Notes: a model not told the origin generated them from the sequence alone. DNA of 64,000 nt from OLB16 sp964422415 (GCA_964422415.1 CAYRBI010000003.1:1-64000), one strand, 5' to 3'; shown: positions 1-8,073, numbered from the stretch's first letter. Program-made: numbers and translations.

Positions 1-57
1 GCGGAGAAGGATGAGTTGGTTGACTACCACATCCTGGCCCTGGTATCGATTTGGTGA
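1..57 (+). CDS. possible 3' end of an upstream gene (partial)
   Basis: Frame 1 is open from the window start and ends in TGA at 55-57, giving an 18-residue tail that ends LALVSIW. The stop codon lies inside the strong hairpin at 33-74, as expected for a gene running straight into its terminator. Too little is present to name a product. Frame 2 is also open, up to about position 130, so the frame assignment is weak. Confidence 0.3.
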   Translation, partial: AEKDELVDYHILALVSIW

Positions 58-84
58 TCGATACCAGGGTCAGGTTTTGATTTG
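33..84 (+). terminator. strong hairpin, probable intrinsic terminator
   Basis: An 18-nt left arm (33-50) pairs with 57-74 with a single G-T mismatch across a 6-nt loop. A run TTTTGATTT follows. This is the geometry of a Rho-independent terminator reading rightward, and it would close the gene that enters from the left edge. Confidence 0.6.
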
Positions 85-203
85 GTTGAAGCAGGGAAAA
101 CGCGAGTCGAAGCGTATTCCCTACTTCTGAACAAGATGGGCAGGTTTCCCCGCTTCACACACACACTTTCAGACCATTCCCTCTCCCAACCACATACATA
201 AAC

Positions 204-288
204 CACACGCTAAAGCATGAACTCCGAACGAGGACTGTTTGGAGTTCAACCTTTGGGTTGTCCCAGCACACTTAAGATTGAACAACAG
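204..288. repeat. ACGCTAAAGC hairpin repeat units
   Basis: Here a unit of the ACGCTAAAGC(A/G)TGAACTCC type is followed by GGAGTTCAACCTTTGGGTTG and a degraded third unit ending TTGAACAAC. The same two modules occur in the opposite order at 41820-41866, and the first module recurs at 51409 and 63212-63261. No coding function is evident. Confidence 0.6.
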
Positions 289-316
289 ACAATGAAACTT
301 CCCTCGAATTTATTCC

Positions 317-353
317 TTGACATCTCCCATTCTGTCATACTATCCTATGACAG
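317..353 (+). promoter_or_regulatory. promoter with palindromic operator for the GntR-ABC operon
   Basis: A perfect -35 box TTGACA lies at 317-322 and a -10-like TATCCT at 341-346 (18-nt spacing). The -10 is enclosed by a perfect inverted repeat, CTGTCATA (332-339) and TATGACAG (346-353), with a 6-nt spacer. A palindrome over the -10 box upstream of a GntR gene is the classic autoregulatory arrangement. That the downstream regulator binds here is inference. Confidence 0.6.
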
Positions 354-354
354 A

Positions 355-508
355 GGACGGTTAGCAGCCTGTTGAAAAAGAACGTGACCGTGGATTCCCG
401 CCTTCGCGGGAATGACAGAATAAGTGAAATCCCTTGGAAATCGTCATTCCCGCGAAGGCGGGAATCCACAGTGCCAACAGAACTACGAGTTTTTCAACGG
501 ACGGTTAG
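355..508. mobile_element. 134-bp MITE-like palindromic element with 10-bp target-site duplication
   Basis: The element spans 365-498 and is flanked by the direct repeat GGACGGTTAG at 355-364 and 499-508. Its core is a perfect 27-bp inverted repeat (390-416 and 443-469) around a 26-bp spacer. Each arm folds into its own hairpin, ATTCCCGC-CTTC-GCGGGAAT. The ends carry GTTGAAAAA and TTTTTCAAC. The same-length relative lies at 46358-46491 and a decayed one at 7929-8060. No transposase is encoded, so mobilisation would be in trans. Confidence 0.75.
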
Positions 509-514
509 AAGACG

Positions 515-907
515 ATGCTTATCGAGCTCTCTTTCAAATCCGGAGTCCCGGTCTATCTGCAGGTGGTGGACCAGATCAAGTACCTGGCCGCCTCAGGAGC
601 ACTACGCGATGGTGACCCGCTTCCCTCCATCCGTGAACTCGCCCAGCAACTCCGCCTTAACCGCAACACCATCGCCAAAGCCTATACCGAACTCGAACAC
701 CAAGGGGTGGTCGAGACAGTTCAAGGAAAAGGTGTCTTTCTCACGGAGAACCATTCTCCCTTCGACAAGGGGGTCAAGAAGGAGATCCTCTCCCAGGTCA
801 TCGATGCCGCCATTGTGCAAGCCCACCATTTCCAGATATCCGATGAAAAGTTCCTAAAACTCATACAAGAACGCTTGCAGGAATTTGAAAAAAGGAGAGA
901 AAGATAA
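515..907 (+). CDS. GntR family transcriptional regulator, YtrA subfamily
   Basis: A 130-residue DNA-binding repressor. The winged-helix domain fills residues 5-75, with the GntR signature DPLPSIRELAQQLRLNRNT followed by TIAKAYTELEHQGVVET and the wing GKGVFLT. The short C-terminal part (about 50 residues, helical) lacks a FadR, HutC or aminotransferase effector domain, which is the YtrA layout. YtrA regulators typically control adjacent ABC exporters, and here the stop codon overlaps the ATPase start (TAATG), giving translational coupling. The start codon lies only 7 nt after the mobile-element target duplication, so the leader carries an inserted element. The effector is unknown. Confidence 0.9.
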   Translation: MLIELSFKSGVPVYLQVVDQIKYLAASGALRDGDPLPSIRELAQQLRLNRNTIAKAYTELEHQGVVETVQGKGVFLTENHSPFDKGVKKEILSQVIDAAIVQAHHFQISDEKFLKLIQERLQEFEKRRER

Positions 908-1803
908 TGAATCCGAATGTCCCCGCCATTGACATTCAGGACCTGGTACGAGGGTATGGCCATGCCAAGGCAGTGGATGGTCTGACACTTCAAGTCCTAC
1001 CGGGACGCTGTTATGGCTTTTTCGGGCGTAATGGCGCTGGCAAGACTACCACTATCAAATGTCTGCTCAACTTATTGCGTCCAAGTTCCGGCTGGGCTCG
1101 TATCTTCGGGATAGATCCACGCGTGGACGAGGTCGCGGTGAAGAAGCATCTCGCTTATGTGCCGGAGGTGGTCGCGCTTTATCCCTGGATGACGGTACGC
1201 GGGATGCTGGAATATGCCGCCTCCTTCCGGGAGCATTGGAACCGGGACATCGAGAAAGACCTGCTGAATCGCTTTGGCCTTGATGAACGCAAACGGACCT
1301 CAGCCCTCTCAAAGGGAATGAGATCGCAGTTGGCGCTGATTTGCGCGGTCTGTCCTGAACCAGATCTATTGCTGTTGGATGAACCCACCTCCGGGCTGGA
1401 CCCCATCGTCCGGCGCGAATTCATCGAAGCCGTGATCGGAAGTTATCTGGAGGGTGCCCCGGAGAAACGGACGGTCTTTGTTTCGACCCACCTCATCTCA
1501 GAGTTCGAGGGGCTCATCGATGAATTCACGATCATCGAAGAGGGCAAGAACCAGCTCACCCTGGAGACCGAAGAGGCGCGCAAACGGTTCAAACGAATCC
1601 GCCTGCGTTTCGCGGGAGAACCACCTGAGATCGAATCTACTGAAACACTGCAGGTCAACAAGAACCATTCTGAACTGGAGGTGTGTACATCGCAGTACAC
1701 AGCGGAACTGGAGGAGCGTCTGAGAGGATATCAACCGGAATTGCTGACAGTGGAGAACCTGTCGCTGGAGGAAATCTTTATCGCGGCGGACCAGATGAAA
1801 TGA
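907..1803 (+). CDS. ABC transporter ATP-binding protein (YtrB-like)
   Basis: A 298-residue cytoplasmic ATPase subunit that powers the permease encoded next. Walker A is GRNGAGKTTT (about residues 40-49), the signature is LSKGMRSQLAL, Walker B is LLLLDEPTSGLD, and the switch histidine is in VFVSTHLISE. The 60-residue C-terminal tail is typical of ABC-2 exporter ATPases. The gene is coupled on both sides: its ATG overlaps the regulator stop, and its own stop overlaps the permease start. The substrate cannot be read from the sequence; relatives act in cell-envelope stress, antibiotic export or acetoin-linked functions. Confidence 0.93.
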   Translation: MNPNVPAIDIQDLVRGYGHAKAVDGLTLQVLPGRCYGFFGRNGAGKTTTIKCLLNLLRPSSGWARIFGIDPRVDEVAVKKHLAYVPEVVALYPWMTVRGMLEYAASFREHWNRDIEKDLLNRFGLDERKRTSALSKGMRSQLALICAVCPEPDLLLLDEPTSGLDPIVRREFIEAVIGSYLEGAPEKRTVFVSTHLISEFEGLIDEFTIIEEGKNQLTLETEEARKRFKRIRLRFAGEPPEIESTETLQVNKNHSELEVCTSQYTAELEERLRGYQPELLTVENLSLEEIFIAADQMK

Positions 1804-3281
1804 CACTCAACAAGGTGCGGTTATATAAGGAATTCCGGGCGCTGCGTACTGTTTGGTTGTTGGGTTTGACAGGGCTTGTTTTCTTGAGATTAGGCCCGTT
1901 GTTCATCGCAAGCACAGACCTGCATCAATTCTTCGACATGCTATTCTATGGAATGTACATCATTATCTGCTTTGTCCTGGGAGCGATGTCGTTTGGAAAT
2001 GAGTTCGATCACGGCACCATGCCTTTGCTTCTTGCTCAACCCATCCCCAGAAAACAAATATGGTTTGATAAGATAGTCATTCTTGCTCTCTTTTTTTTAT
2101 CATTTATTATCCTAAACAGTTTTATCACCAGTCTATTACGAGAATACTCCCATCACCACGGCAATCTCGGGATCGATATTTTACTGGGTTGTTATATCTT
2201 CCTTTTGGCCGGTATTGGTGGACCATTCTTTTCCTTGTATTTAAGACAAACTCACCTTGCTGTATGGACTTCTTTCATTACCATGTTTTTATTTACATCG
2301 TTCTTTCCAGGATTGGTTGTAACTTTCATTTATAAGCCATCCAATGGCAATATCGCAATATTATTCCTATTGCTTCTCACTTTCCCATGGTATGTGTGTG
2401 GATATATTCTGGCACACAACAAGTTTCTCAATCTGGAGTTAACTGCAAGTAACTCGTGGAAGAAACGATCCGAAAACAAAGATCACACCCCATCCATCAA
2501 CACAAGGATTGTGGCCACATGGTTGTTTCATAACCGTTGGGGTGCGGTTCTATTCAAAGAACTCCAAATCCAAACAACAGCCATCCTGTTTGGGATTATG
2601 ATCTTGCTCCTCTGGGTCGTAGTTGCCGTCTTAATGCTGATTGGCAATAAAGAATTGAATTGGCTTTTGGGCGGTGCCTCCATCATCCTCTTCCGTCCCG
2701 CTGTGTTCTTTGCGCTGCCACTCGCAATTGGAGCCTCAATAGCTTCCTGGGAACGTGAAAATGGCGTTGCGGATTGGCAAGATAGCCTACCATTTTCACG
2801 TCATTCTCAATGGGCCATCAAAGTCCTTATGGGGCTGGTGTTAACGACAGTGTTTGTCCGCTTTCTAGGTGTCATACTCGATAATTGGCTGGTCTTGGAT
2901 CTCGCTCATATGAAAGGAAATTATGAGCCCGCTGACAGATGGTTAAGCAAGGTTGCTTTTGGAGCATTGGCCGCTAGCCTATATGCCTCCACCTTAACCA
3001 GATCCACACTCCTGTCTATCGTAAGTGGAGCTGCAATCTCAATGATATGTCCCTATCTCTTCCTGGTGGGGTATTGCCATGGATTTGATATGTATCGAAG
3101 TGTCTACCGGTTTGCCAGTGTGAGCAATACCGACTTGTGTTTCATTGCATTGATAGTTTATCTCTTCGGCTACTGGAACTACATCCGGCGTTGGGAGGGG
3201 ATCCCATGGATCATGGTTCAGGTTGTAACTTGGCTGGGGGGAGCCTTCGCGATGGGGTGGTTCGGATCAGTGAATAGGTGA
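1800..3281 (+). CDS. ABC-2 type transporter permease
   Basis: A 493-residue integral membrane protein with about ten to twelve hydrophobic segments in two halves, separated by a hydrophilic stretch near residues 215-245. I chose ATG 1800 because it overlaps the ATPase stop (ATGA). A longer open frame begins at 1683 but would read inside the ATPase gene. The EFDHGTMPLLLAQPIPR stretch is typical of ABC-2 permeases (cytoplasmic coupling region). The gene is visibly AT-richer than its surroundings, particularly 2040-2500, which may reflect its hydrophobic composition or a different origin. It forms the membrane part of the exporter with the preceding ATPase. Confidence 0.85.
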   Translation: MTLNKVRLYKEFRALRTVWLLGLTGLVFLRLGPLFIASTDLHQFFDMLFYGMYIIICFVLGAMSFGNEFDHGTMPLLLAQPIPRKQIWFDKIVILALFFLSFIILNSFITSLLREYSHHHGNLGIDILLGCYIFLLAGIGGPFFSLYLRQTHLAVWTSFITMFLFTSFFPGLVVTFIYKPSNGNIAILFLLLLTFPWYVCGYILAHNKFLNLELTASNSWKKRSENKDHTPSINTRIVATWLFHNRWGAVLFKELQIQTTAILFGIMILLLWVVVAVLMLIGNKELNWLLGGASIILFRPAVFFALPLAIGASIASWERENGVADWQDSLPFSRHSQWAIKVLMGLVLTTVFVRFLGVILDNWLVLDLAHMKGNYEPADRWLSKVAFGALAASLYASTLTRSTLLSIVSGAAISMICPYLFLVGYCHGFDMYRSVYRFASVSNTDLCFIALIVYLFGYWNYIRRWEGIPWIMVQVVTWLGGAFAMGWFGSVNR

Positions 3282-3296
3282 AATGGAAGCTGTGTA

Positions 3297-3446
3297 GAAT
3301 CGTGGAGGCCATGGAGAAGGTGGAAACAGCGGAAGGGACCGCCCTTCACTCTGGACGAATCCCTTCACCGTTGTCCCGGATCAAGCCTTCACTGCTTACT
3401 GCCTCCAATTCCATGGTCTCCGGATTCTCCACGCTTTCCACGATTC
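3297..3446. repeat. imperfect inverted repeat downstream of the ABC operon
   Basis: GAATCGTGGA (3297-3306) and GGCCATGGA (3307-3315) have inverted counterparts TTCCATGGTC (3409-3418) and TCCACGATTC (3437-3446). The interval lies between the convergent permease and DUF1080 genes. It may act as a bidirectional terminator-like fold or be a decayed palindromic repeat. An open frame of 69 codons across it is not convincing as a gene. Confidence 0.4.
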
Positions 3447-3461
3447 AACAGTCTTCAACTT

Positions 3462-4127
3462 CTACTTCCCCTTTTTCTCTCCCGTAATCGGCTTCAGTTT
3501 GATATTCCGGTACCACACCTTACCGTGGTCGCCCTGCAGACGAAGCGGGCCGGCATCCAGCAGGCCACCCGGAAGGGCGCCACCAGAGACCTCGGTGAGC
3601 TTCTGCTGATCATGTATCACCTGCCCATTGAGCTTGGCGGTAAAGGTATCTCCCACCAGATGGACTTCGAGGGTGTTCCATTCGCCCGCCGGTTTGGAGG
3701 CATTCACCTTGGGGGCAAACTGGCCATAGATCGCGCCGCAATCGCCATCGCCCGGATTGGCGTTCCCAAAACTATCCAGAACCTGCACCTCAATCCGTCC
3801 ACGCAGATAAACACCGCTGTTGCCATGCGCGACAGTGCGGAATTCGAGTGTCAAATCAAAATCCTTGTATTCAGCGATGGTGGCGATATCCCGTGCGCCC
3901 TCCTTGTTGGTCATGGTTTTGTTCTCCACCATCCAGAGCGGGTCTACCCGGGGCTCATGGGCCATCTGCCATCCAGTGAGATCCTTGCCATTGAAAAGGG
4001 TGATCCACCCCTCGGCATCGGGCTTGGGAGCAGTGCATTCCTCCGCCGCAAGAACAGGCAGGGGCAGAATGGAGAAAAACAGGATTAGAAAAAGGATTCT
4101 GCGGGATGTAATCAACTGGGTTCTCAT
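3462..4127 (-). CDS. secreted DUF1080 (3-keto-disaccharide hydrolase-like) protein
   Basis: 221 residues with a Sec signal peptide (hydrophobic IRRILFLILFFSILPLPVLA region, cleavage near residue 28). I preferred ATG 4127 over an upstream frame start because AAAGGAG lies 8 nt before it. The mature part is a concanavalin-like beta-sandwich of the DUF1080 family: WITLFNGKDLTGW near the start, then LEFRTVAHGNSGVYLRGRI and the terminal WYRNIKLKPI. DUF1080 proteins are abundant in heterotrophic soil and aquatic lineages; some members hydrolyse 3-keto-glycosides. A second member lies at 8074-8736. The substrate is not deducible. Confidence 0.88.
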   Translation of the reverse strand: MRTQLITSRRILFLILFFSILPLPVLAAEECTAPKPDAEGWITLFNGKDLTGWQMAHEPRVDPLWMVENKTMTNKEGARDIATIAEYKDFDLTLEFRTVAHGNSGVYLRGRIEVQVLDSFGNANPGDGDCGAIYGQFAPKVNASKPAGEWNTLEVHLVGDTFTAKLNGQVIHDQQKLTEVSGGALPGGLLDAGPLRLQGDHGKVWYRNIKLKPITGEKKGK

Positions 4128-4251
4128 GACAATTACTCCTTTAATAGAGGCGATTGAAATCACTTTGGCCCAAGGCCTTCTAGTTCATTTAACCTGGAAG
4201 ACAATCATCCTGTTTTTGGATGGGAATGTCAAAGCGGACCTCACCCCTAAA

Positions 4252-4276
4252 TCCCCTCTCCCACGGGGAGAGGGGA
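4252..4276. repeat. short perfect palindrome in intergenic spacer
   Basis: The 11-nt arm TCCCCTCTCCC (4252-4262) pairs perfectly with 4266-4276 across a 3-nt loop. It lies in the divergent space between the DUF1080 and sialidase-like genes. Related C/G-rich text with the same CCCCTAAATCCCCTCTC lead occurs near 7775, so this is probably a small dispersed repeat, not a gene-specific site. Confidence 0.5.
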
Positions 4277-4406
4277 CTTTGCATCTAGGTCATTGACGTT
4301 GAACCAGCCTTCTCTGAAACTATCCTGAAAATTGAACGGATTCAGATCCGGCATGGGGGACTCCCTGAACAACCACAGTACCAGATCCTCTTGAGGAGTA
4401 TGGACC

Positions 4407-5600
4407 ATGATGCGAGCGCGCAGTGTCTTTCTTCTTGTGGTTCTTCTCTCAATCTTTTCCAATCCAGTTTTCGCCGTTCAAGTGAGTGGGGATGTGATCA
4501 GTGTCACCGAACACATTGTCTTCGATGGACTCAAAGGCTGGGAGAAGGCTGGAGTGACCTATCGGTTGGCCTGCGGAGCCTTGCTGGTGGAGGCACCCAA
4601 TGGAGACCTGCTGTGTTCATGGCTCTCAGGAAGCGACAAGGAACCCGCCACCGACAACTGTGTGCTAATGGCCCGCTCCAGCGACAAGGGGAAGACCTGG
4701 AGCACCCCCAGTATTCTGATCCCCGCTGGAGACATGGCCGGAGCAGTCACCAGTATGTATCCCACCCGCGATGGACGTCTCATCCTGTTTGGCGCACATT
4801 GGCCCTCCGAGGAACACTACACGGTCTGGCATTATTTCCGGATGGAATCGATGGACTCGGGGCTGACCTGGAGCGAACCCAAGCCTCTTGTGATCCATGA
4901 CAATCATGCCTGTCTGTGCGGCCCGGTGCGTCTAGCCAATGGGGAGTTGCTCTTCCCTGTCTCTTTCTTTCAAAAGCGGGACAAGCCACTCGTTGGTCCA
5001 GTATCTCAATTGGCCTTGGCCAAGTCCGAAGAAGAGGCACTGGCCATCCCACCTACGGAAAAGGGAGATGGTGGTGGCAAGTTCTCAACTCACCTGCATG
5101 GATGTTCGGTCCTGATCGCCAAGGATGAGAACGCCACGGAACTGGCCGAGTATGGCAAGATCGGGAACCGTCCATTGGGATTGCTCGAACCCACCTGTGT
5201 GCAGCTCAAGGATGGACGGATAATCATGCTCATGCGCGCGGAGTTCGGAGGTTTTCTGTGGCGCGCGGAAAGCTCCGATAATGGCCGCACCTGGACTGAG
5301 GCCTTGCAAACCGACATTCCCAATCCCACCAGCCTGCCGTATCTGATCCGTCTGAGCGATGGGAGAATCGCTCTGATCCACAATGCCCGTGGCGGAGTGG
5401 TTGGCCAGAATGCCCATCGCGATCCACTCTCGATCTGGATCAGTGATGATGAGTTCCAGAGTTGGTCCATCAAAACGGATGTCATCACCGGCGGTTCCCT
5501 GGCCTACCCCAATCCCAAGATCCTCGATGGCAAGTTGGTCTTCGCTTATGATCACAACCGGCGTCAGGTACGGTTTGTGGAGGTGACCCTACCAAAGTGA
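4407..5600 (+). CDS. secreted sialidase-like BNR-repeat protein
   Basis: 397 residues with a signal peptide (MMRARSVFLLVVLLSIF..., cleavage near residue 23). Three Asp-box motifs are visible: SSDKGKTW (about 91), SMDSGLTW (about 150) and SSDNGRTW (about 290). They mark a six-bladed beta-propeller of the exo-alpha-sialidase/BNR_2 type. Such proteins cleave terminal sialic acid or other sugar residues outside the cytoplasm, or bind glycans. A weak AGGAG precedes the ATG pair. The gene lies upstream of a Tat-exported sugar-isomerase-like protein on the same strand, which fits glycan use. True sialidase activity is not proven because the arginine triad was not aligned. Confidence 0.8.
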   Translation: MMRARSVFLLVVLLSIFSNPVFAVQVSGDVISVTEHIVFDGLKGWEKAGVTYRLACGALLVEAPNGDLLCSWLSGSDKEPATDNCVLMARSSDKGKTWSTPSILIPAGDMAGAVTSMYPTRDGRLILFGAHWPSEEHYTVWHYFRMESMDSGLTWSEPKPLVIHDNHACLCGPVRLANGELLFPVSFFQKRDKPLVGPVSQLALAKSEEEALAIPPTEKGDGGGKFSTHLHGCSVLIAKDENATELAEYGKIGNRPLGLLEPTCVQLKDGRIIMLMRAEFGGFLWRAESSDNGRTWTEALQTDIPNPTSLPYLIRLSDGRIALIHNARGGVVGQNAHRDPLSIWISDDEFQSWSIKTDVITGGSLAYPNPKILDGKLVFAYDHNRRQVRFVEVTLPK

Positions 5601-5615
5601 TTTTTCTGGATGAGA

Positions 5616-5667
5616 GGATAAGGCTACCTTATCCGCTGGAACGAGAATCCTTTCTTGTTTCAACGGC
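5616..5667. repeat. hairpin plus GGAACGAGAA repeat
   Basis: GGATAAGG (5616-5623) pairs perfectly with 5627-5634 across CTA, directly after the sialidase-like stop. It is followed by CGCTGGAACGAGAATCCTTT (from 5634), which recurs in inverse orientation at 35545-35572 inside the O-antigen-ligase-like gene. The second half folds imperfectly here but perfectly in the other copy, so this copy has decayed. It sits 36 nt upstream of the next start codon. Confidence 0.5.
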
Positions 5668-5702
5668 ATATAGAAACTGATTCTGATGAAGGAGAGGTAA
5701 CA

Positions 5703-7157
5703 ATGAGTTGTGACCGGCGAACCTTTCTCACCGCCAGCATGGCGGTATCAGCCCTGAGCATGATGCCCAAGGTCCAGGCGGCACCCCGATTTACCCATTT
5801 CAGCCCCGCGCCCCGCGCCAAACAAGCCAGCCTGGTCCGTGGAGCCTTCTTCTTCCCACCCGCGCAAGTGGTCTTGGATGGGCAATGCGAGGATTCTTGG
5901 AATAAAGAGGAATGGTTTACCTGGCCGGGCAATCAATTCGAGCCCGAGGTTCAACAAAAGAAGTTCCTGGCCCATCTGAAGACCATCACCAACGGCATGG
6001 ATCTGAAATTGGAGATGAATCCCGATCCGGTCTACACCGATGCGGGTATCCAATCTTTCATCGCCGATATTCAGGCCAGCAAACCAGAGGCCTTGTTGCT
6101 GTTTAACTTCTGGAACAGTTTCAGCGCCAAGATCTTCCCCATTCTCGATGCCTTTCAAGGTCCGATCATCCTCTATCATCCCGTGGGATCGAATCACCAA
6201 TTACCACCCGAACGCTTCCGTACCGCCAAACGTGTGCAGTACATCCATGCCATTGAGGATTATGAGGCGCTCCAGCGTGGGCTACGCGCGGTCAATGCCA
6301 AGGTCCGGATGAAACAGAGCCGGTTGCTACGGGTCTCCGGAAAATTGACGGAGGAGGTAGATGACCATGAGGCTTTCTTCGACATGCCCATTCATGGCAT
6401 TCCCACGGATCACTTCAATCAGTTGTTCGATGAGACACAAATCGACCGCGAAATGCAGCAGCTGCTCTCCAAGGTTCGCCGCGAGGCTCGCAAGATCACG
6501 GATCTGAGCGAGAAAGCCTTCGAGGATGCGGTGCGGGCCCACATGACGGTGGGTAAGCTAATCGAGAAACACAATGCCGATGCGATCACCATTGAGTGTC
6601 TTTTTCTCAAGCACCGTAAACCCTGTTTGAGCTTCGCGTTGAATAACGGAGCGTTGGTTCCCTGCGGTTGTGAGAATGATCTGAACGCGAGTCTGACATT
6701 GATGCTCGGGTCGAACCTGTTTGGACGGGGTGGTTTCCAGCACAATCCCGAATTCGATTTGGAGGAAAACCAATACCTCGCCTCGCATTGTACCTGCACA
6801 CCCCTATTGCATGGCCCCATAAGCAAGGCAGCAGTCTATGACCTGCGGCCCTTCTTTCACCAGATGCCAAAGTCTTTAGCCCTGGATGTCCAATGGCCGG
6901 AAGGTGAGCAGGTTACGCTGTGCAAGTACCACGGAGATGAGAAGCGTATTTATGCCTGGGCTGGTGAATCAGTCACCTCACCCACCTGCCCACCGGTGGG
7001 AGGTTGCGCTACACGTGTGTTAGTCAAGTACGACAACATGCCAGATGTCTGCCAGGTTTATCCCGGCCCGCATCCCGTGCTCTATTGCGGCGATTTCGCC
7101 AAGCAACTCGTGACTTTCGCCAAACTGTACGACATCGAGCTTCGTACCAATGTTTGA
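5703..7157 (+). CDS. Tat-exported L-fucose/L-arabinose isomerase-like protein
   Basis: 484 residues. ATG 5703 is chosen because GGAGAGG lies 6 nt upstream and the sequence then begins CDRRTFLTASMAVSAL, a twin-arginine signal; a longer frame begins at 5655. The body looks like the sugar isomerase fold. An N-terminal region with LLLFNFWNSF and GPIILYHPVGSNHQ is followed by a C-terminal half with ADAITIECL, LVPCGCENDLNASLTLML and SHCTCTPLLHGP, where metal-binding acids and a cysteine-rich loop would lie. Canonical fucose and arabinose isomerases are cytoplasmic; relatives with Tat signals are known in uncultured lineages but their activity is not established. Downstream of the sialidase-like gene on the same strand. 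Confidence 0.65.
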   Translation: MSCDRRTFLTASMAVSALSMMPKVQAAPRFTHFSPAPRAKQASLVRGAFFFPPAQVVLDGQCEDSWNKEEWFTWPGNQFEPEVQQKKFLAHLKTITNGMDLKLEMNPDPVYTDAGIQSFIADIQASKPEALLLFNFWNSFSAKIFPILDAFQGPIILYHPVGSNHQLPPERFRTAKRVQYIHAIEDYEALQRGLRAVNAKVRMKQSRLLRVSGKLTEEVDDHEAFFDMPIHGIPTDHFNQLFDETQIDREMQQLLSKVRREARKITDLSEKAFEDAVRAHMTVGKLIEKHNADAITIECLFLKHRKPCLSFALNNGALVPCGCENDLNASLTLMLGSNLFGRGGFQHNPEFDLEENQYLASHCTCTPLLHGPISKAAVYDLRPFFHQMPKSLALDVQWPEGEQVTLCKYHGDEKRIYAWAGESVTSPTCPPVGGCATRVLVKYDNMPDVCQVYPGPHPVLYCGDFAKQLVTFAKLYDIELRTNV

Positions 7158-7178
7158 CACACATTTTCCTAATGTGTG

Positions 7179-7634
7179 TCAATCAGATAGGGGCACTACC
7201 TCACAAGTAATTGAAGGCAACATACCAGCAGGTTGGTACTGATGAATGGTTACAAAGACCAGAATTACATTCAACTCAGGATGAAGGCTCTTAAGCCGTT
7301 CAGCAGCCACACGCATGGATGTCACGATCCTCCCTTTCTCCTGGGCTGGATCGGCCAATCCATATTTACGTTCAATCCCAGCACAATCGTTATGTCCGGC
7401 TAACACCACTGTGTTAACATGGTGGACTCGCTCCGAGACCTCCTCCAGTAACCATTGAAAGATTTCAGCGTGCACTGCCTCGTGGGGATTCACCAACCAC
7501 AACGAGGGACCCGGATAACTCAACTGCTCCCAACTTCCGGGTTGAAAACCAGCAGCCCAAGCAATTGCCTCCGCATTACTGCCCTGCAACCGGGGATCCA
7601 CACAATTCACGACCAAAGCTGGACAGGTTGACAT
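7179..7634 (-). CDS. small beta-carbonic-anhydrase-like protein
   Basis: 151 residues. It carries the zinc-site pattern of beta-class carbonic anhydrases: C11-x-D13-x-R15 (NCVDPR) and H81-x-x-C84 (AGHNDCAG). The C-to-H spacing of 70 residues is longer than the roughly 55 of compact archaeal enzymes, and the N-terminal helices that normally precede the first cysteine are missing. AAGGAGG lies 13 nt upstream of the ATG. Beta-carbonic anhydrases interconvert CO2 and bicarbonate, but this divergent group may have another substrate. It is convergent with the sugar-isomerase-like gene, with only 21 nt between the stops. Confidence 0.6.
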   Translation of the reverse strand: MSTCPALVVNCVDPRLQGSNAEAIAWAAGFQPGSWEQLSYPGPSLWLVNPHEAVHAEIFQWLLEEVSERVHHVNTVVLAGHNDCAGIERKYGLADPAQEKGRIVTSMRVAAERLKSLHPELNVILVFVTIHQYQPAGMLPSITCEVVPLSD

Positions 7635-7928
7635 ACGCTTCCTTCAACCTCCTTGATTTGGAAATGTGAACAAGCACTCCAAGCAGAGAAAGGATACACT
7701 CACTCTCAACAGCCAGGGGCGGATATTCTGTCTCCCTAGTGCTTTGGTGGTGATGTAGCAACAGAAACCCCGCCCCTAAATCCCCTCTCTCACAGGATAA
7801 GAAAACTTGTGGCTCCCCCTTCGCCCTCTTGTATCGCACAGGTGTGTGCGATTGGGAGAAGGGTGGTAGGGGAGATGGGGTTTGGAATGTTGCTCAACAC
7901 AGTCAACAAGGCACTAGGACATTTTTAA
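7635..7928. other. intergenic stretch with palindromes, no gene seen
   Basis: No credible coding frame was found. ATCGCACA (7833-7840) pairs perfectly with TGTGCGAT (7845-7852). Around it, C-rich text at 7770-7785 and G-rich text at 7855-7885 are roughly complementary, giving a long imperfect palindrome similar in style to the repeats at 4252, 48700 and 51371. Confidence 0.5.
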
Positions 7929-8060
7929 CCGTCTATTGAAAAACGAAATCGCAGCGGATTCCCGCCTTCGCGGGAATGACAGAATAAGCAAAATCCCTTG
8001 GAAATCGTCATTCCCGCGAAAGCGGCTCCACAGTGCCACTACAACCTCAAGTTTCTCAAC
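7929..8060. mobile_element. decayed copy of the 134-bp palindromic element
   Basis: 132 bp aligned end to end with 365-498: left end TATTGAAAAACG, arm GGATTCCCGCCTTCGCGGGA, an almost identical 26-bp spacer, then a damaged right arm (GCGAAAGCGGC in place of GCGAAGGCGGGAAT) and right end TTTCTCAAC. No flanking duplication is recognisable. It ends 14 bp from the stop codon of the DUF1080 gene. Confidence 0.7.
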
Positions 8061-8073
8061 AAGTCACCAAGGC

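Noticed and set aside
372..857. 161-codon frame beginning in the palindromic element and overlapping the GntR gene
   Set aside because: It reads the repeat and then a shadow frame of the regulator; the winged-helix frame at 515-907 is clearly the real one.
3278..3487. 69-codon frame after the ABC permease
   Set aside because: Low-complexity translation across an inverted repeat, no ribosome site and no recognisable motif.
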